DNA from: Tissierellia bacterium
GTDB taxonomy: Bacteria; Bacillota; Clostridia; Tissierellales; Peptoniphilaceae
DNA length: 39,479 nt
Direction: 5' to 3'
Assembly: GCA_030532305.1 (NCBI GenBank)
Contig: JAUNLJ010000016.1
Span: forward strand, 1-39,479
A program made the position numbers and the translations under genes. Numbering within the stretch: the first letter of the stretch is position 1; every line of letters begins with the position of its first letter. Below are positions 39,172 through 39,479 of the stretch, one piece after another. The notes beneath the pieces are model-generated. The model did not search any database. It was not told the DNA's origin and saw only the letters and a program-made list of their open reading frames with translations.

Positions 39172-39479
39172 TTATTCCAAGCTTCTAATCCGATCAACAA
39201 GGCTACTTCTACTATGTTTTTCATAGAACTTTGAAGTAACTATCATCCCAACTATTATATTGACTATGTTTACTAGCAAAAGAGGATGGATCACGAAAGT
39301 AAATGTTGTCCATTTTATTGAATCCATTAAATCAACCAAAATAAATTTATCAACCAAAATCATAATTATTATGGAAGTTAATAGTGCAGATATTGAATAG
39401 ATTAGATTTTTCTTTACTAGGTATCTTCGTATATCTTGTTTTGTCATTCCTATAGCTTCTAATATCGATAAATTCACCA
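39172..39479 (-). CDS. FtsX-like ABC permease, C-terminal end only
   Basis: About 102 residues at the C-terminus of a protein running off the right edge on the minus strand. The sequence SILEAIGMTKQDIRRYLVKKNLIYS is the classic FtsX/MacB-type motif (R/S-x-x-AIGMTxxQ), followed by two hydrophobic helices (about 28-45 and 65-85) and the terminal SLVDRIRSLE. Such permeases usually pair with an ATPase for peptide export or antibiotic resistance (BceAB-type). The DNA is clearly richer in A and T than the rest of the window, suggesting acquisition. The first visible residues are internal, not a start. Confidence 0.8.
   Translation of the reverse strand, partial: VNLSILEAIGMTKQDIRRYLVKKNLIYSISALLTSIIIMILVDKFILVDLMDSIKWTTFTFVIHPLLLVNIVNIIVGMIVTSKFYEKHSRSSLVDRIRSLE

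Overview
The window looks like a chromosomal segment of a Gram-positive Bacillota (Firmicutes) with a fairly GC-rich, GGCC-rich genome. The evidence is a complete WalRKHIJ cell-wall two-component operon, a T-box leader, strong AGGAGG ribosome binding sites, Firmicute-type lipoprotein signals and an SLH-anchored surface protein. A GC-rich member of the Tissierellia/Peptoniphilaceae would fit, but the sequence alone does not prove this. Nearly all genes are on the minus strand; the exceptions are the copper operon and a small YbaN-like gene.

Layout, left to right. 1-57: a possible ISL3-type IS end running off the left edge. 77-388: a Nif3/YqfO-like small protein. 548-8879 (read leftward from 8879): walR-walK-walH-walI, then walJ-surE-EamA transporter behind an internal promoter, then a polytopic membrane protein with its own promoter. 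9014-11483: a RocB-like M20 hydrolase and a stand-alone purC. 11582-14656: a tryptophan-type ABC importer (trpX-trpY-trpZ) under a complete T-box with a UGG specifier. 14685-15509: a DUF4097-like protein with periodic DMG motifs. 15690-18615: a CsoR-type operator, a CopA copper ATPase fused in frame to a C-terminal CopZ domain that has its own internal ribosome binding site, and csoR. 18618-22690: an NSS transporter with a perfect 24-bp inverted-repeat operator candidate, an FMN reductase, a DUF3592 protein and an alpha/beta hydrolase. 22838-24977: an ars-type operon (arsR, ArsP-like permease, thioredoxin-like protein, arsC). 25033-27612: a parallel beta-helix surface protein with three SLH domains. 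27815-33852: a cobalamin riboswitch with terminator, then trmO and a complete family-5 (Opp/Dpp/Nik-type) ABC importer. 33957-37954: a catalase and an old-yellow-enzyme/2,4-dienoyl-CoA-reductase-type flavoprotein. 38213-38629: YbaN-like. 38813-39057: unexplained structured tandem repeats. 39060-39479: abruptly AT-rich DNA with the C-terminal end of an FtsX-like permease.

Functionally the window combines envelope homeostasis (WalRK, SLH protein), metal and metalloid handling (copper, arsenic, a B12-controlled importer) and oxidative or redox defence (catalase, flavoproteins). The strongest candidates for something not previously described are the CopA-CopZ fusion with an internal start, the B12-riboswitch-controlled trmO/peptide-nickel-type transporter operon, and the covarying-hairpin tandem repeat at the border with AT-rich, probably acquired DNA.
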